From positions 7,820 to 15,296 of the forward strand of contig DBUL01000178.1 in the NCBI GenBank assembly GCA_002307905.1: a stretch of 7,477 nucleotides of DNA. The letters are read 5' to 3'. The position numbers and the translations under genes were made by a program. The notes beneath the pieces are model-generated. The model was not told where the DNA came from. It did no database searches and saw nothing but the letters and a program-made list of their open reading frames with translations. Of this stretch, positions 6,512 through 7,477 are shown piece by piece. This DNA is from Rhizobiaceae bacterium UBA1291. Lineage in GTDB: Bacteria; Pseudomonadota; Alphaproteobacteria; Rhizobiales; Rhizobiaceae. How positions within the stretch are numbered: position 1 is the first letter of the stretch; each line of letters begins with the position of its first letter.

Positions 6512-7222
6512 ATGCTGGTCGCCTCCTACAACGTCCATAAATGTGTCGGCACCGACGGACGCTTCGATCCAGAGCGGATCATCGAGGTCATCCGCGAGAT
6601 GGACCCGGACGTGATCGCCTTGCAGGAGGCCGATCAGCGCTTCGGCGAGCGGTCCGGCCTGCTCGACCTGCCGCGGCTGAGGCTGGAAACCGGGCTGATG
6701 CCGGTGCCGGTGCTGCACAAGCCGAAATCCCATGGCTGGCGCGGCAATGTCCTGCTGTTCAAGGAGGGCGTGGTCCGCGACGTTCATCAGGTCGCGCTTC
6801 CGGGGCTTGAGCCGCGCGGCGCACTGGTCGCGGAGATCGATATCGAGTCGCGCGAGGGACTGCGAATCATCGCCGCCCACCTCGGTCTCCTGCGCTGGGC
6901 GCGCCGCCAGCAGGCCGATACCATCCTCGACATCATCGGGCGGCGCGAGGAGCGGCCGACCTTGCTCATGGGCGATTTCAACGAATGGCGCCTCGGCCCC
7001 GGATCGGCGCTCACCCGTCTCGAATCGGTCTTCGGACCGCTGCCAGCCCCGATCCCCAGCTATCCGGCCCGCATGCCGGTGCTGTCGCTTGACCGGATCA
7101 TGGCCAACCGCGCCGACCTGATCGCCGAAATGGCGGTGCACGACACGCCGCTTGCCCGCAAGGCCTCCGATCACCTGCCGCTTCTGGCGCGGATCGACCT
7201 CGGCGCCGGCAGTCTGGCTTAA
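6512..7222 (+). CDS. Endonuclease/exonuclease/phosphatase (EEP) family hydrolase, YbhP-like
   Basis: EEP-fold enzymes are Mg-dependent phosphodiesterases or phosphatases acting on nucleic acids, inositol phosphates or sphingomyelin-type lipids; the substrate here is unknown. From ATG 6512 the protein has 236 residues and shows all core motifs: SYNVHK (Asn7, His9), ALQEAD (metal ligand Glu39), AAHLG (His123), MGDFNEW (Asp155, Asn157), SLDRI (Asp194) and ASDHLPL (Asp220, His221). No signal peptide or membrane segment is seen. ATG 6512 is preferred because the fold begins there and GGGA (6501-6504) lies 7 nt upstream; TTG 6485 has no ribosome site. Sequence further upstream is coding-like but carries a TAG. 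It lies 220 nt after cls; an EEP protein (ybhP) also neighbours the cardiolipin synthase gene clsB in E. coli, so a role in phospholipid metabolism is a fair inference. Confidence 0.87.
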   Translation: MLVASYNVHKCVGTDGRFDPERIIEVIREMDPDVIALQEADQRFGERSGLLDLPRLRLETGLMPVPVLHKPKSHGWRGNVLLFKEGVVRDVHQVALPGLEPRGALVAEIDIESREGLRIIAAHLGLLRWARRQQADTILDIIGRREERPTLLMGDFNEWRLGPGSALTRLESVFGPLPAPIPSYPARMPVLSLDRIMANRADLIAEMAVHDTPLARKASDHLPLLARIDLGAGSLA

Positions 7223-7305
7223 GCAATCCGTCTGGATACGCGACTACGGTTTTTCATCCGGAGAAATTCGGCTAAGACCGTCGAGTCACATTCGGAGCAG
7301 GGGCA

Positions 7306-7477
7306 ATGGCAGAGCATATGATCGCGGTCGAGGATCTGAGCGAGGAGCAGGCGAGAGCCGAGCTTGAATGGCTGGCCGCGGAGATCGCCCGTCACGACGC
7401 GCTCTATCACGGCAAGGACCGGCCGGAGATCTCGGATGCCGACTATGACGCACTGAAGCGCCGCAACGACGCGATCG
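7306..7477 (+). CDS. ligA: NAD-dependent DNA ligase LigA, N-terminal fragment (runs off the window)
   Basis: LigA seals nicks during replication and repair using NAD+ as adenylate donor; it is cytosolic. Only the first 57 codons are present, covering part of the N-terminal Ia domain that binds the NMN half of NAD+. Recognisable residues are [19 protein letters not shown] followed by [20 protein letters not shown], the typical LigA opening with its Tyr-His and ISDADYD segments. The ATG at 7306 has GGAG (7294-7297) 8 nt upstream; a second in-frame ATG at 7318 is less well placed. It begins 83 nt after the EEP gene, and I see no convincing terminator in the gap, so read-through is possible. The adenylated lysine and later domains lie outside the window. 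Confidence 0.95.
   Translation, partial: MAEHMIAVEDLSEEQARAELEWLAAEIARHDALYHGKDRPEISDADYDALKRRNDAI

Noticed and set aside
7228..7254. CCGT/ACGG pairing followed by five T after the EEP gene as a terminator
   Set aside because: A 4-bp stem with a 14-nt loop is too weak to call.

Overview
The window looks like chromosomal DNA of an alphaproteobacterium in the Rhizobiaceae (Agrobacterium / Allorhizobium / Rhizobium group). Four things point there: the high G+C with strongly G/C-biased third codon positions, an FtsZ with a very long Pro/Ala-rich linker ending in DDQLEIPAFLRRQSN, a rhizobial-type LpxC carrying serine at position 214, and the gene order ftsZ - lpxC - bamD - recN - ... - ligA at the tail of the division/cell-wall cluster. 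All recognised genes are on the + strand. I cannot name a species from sequence alone.

Layout. Positions 1-723 hold the 3' part of ftsZ (linker and C-terminal peptide only), closed by a strong intrinsic terminator (745-781). A 221-nt leader rich in inverted repeats (about 782-1002) precedes lpxC (1003-1959), which ends in a second strong terminator (1982-2015). A new promoter region containing another long-spaced inverted repeat leads to bamD (2204-3073), followed closely by recN (3105-4778). Next come cls, a two-HKD cardiolipin synthase (4843-6291), and an endonuclease/exonuclease/phosphatase-fold (EEP) hydrolase (6512-7222). The last 172 bases start ligA.

Biology. The first three genes are core growth functions: septum polymer (FtsZ), committed step of lipid A synthesis (LpxC) and outer-membrane protein insertion (BamD). 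RecN and LigA act in DNA repair and replication. Between them sits a phospholipid module, Cls plus an EEP hydrolase, which resembles the clsB (ybhO)-ybhP neighbourhood of E. coli.

Worth a second look. Most of the window is conserved housekeeping DNA and I see no mobile element, CRISPR array, RNA gene or clearly new system. The best leads are: (1) coding-like sequence in frame with the EEP gene from an ATG at 6407, broken by one TAG at 6434-6436; (2) a perfect 10-bp inverted repeat with a 16-nt spacer ahead of lpxC, and a partly similar 8-bp one ahead of bamD; (3) the cls-EEP pair placed between recN and ligA; (4) a structured lpxC leader; and (5) a helix-like motif embedded in the disordered FtsZ linker.
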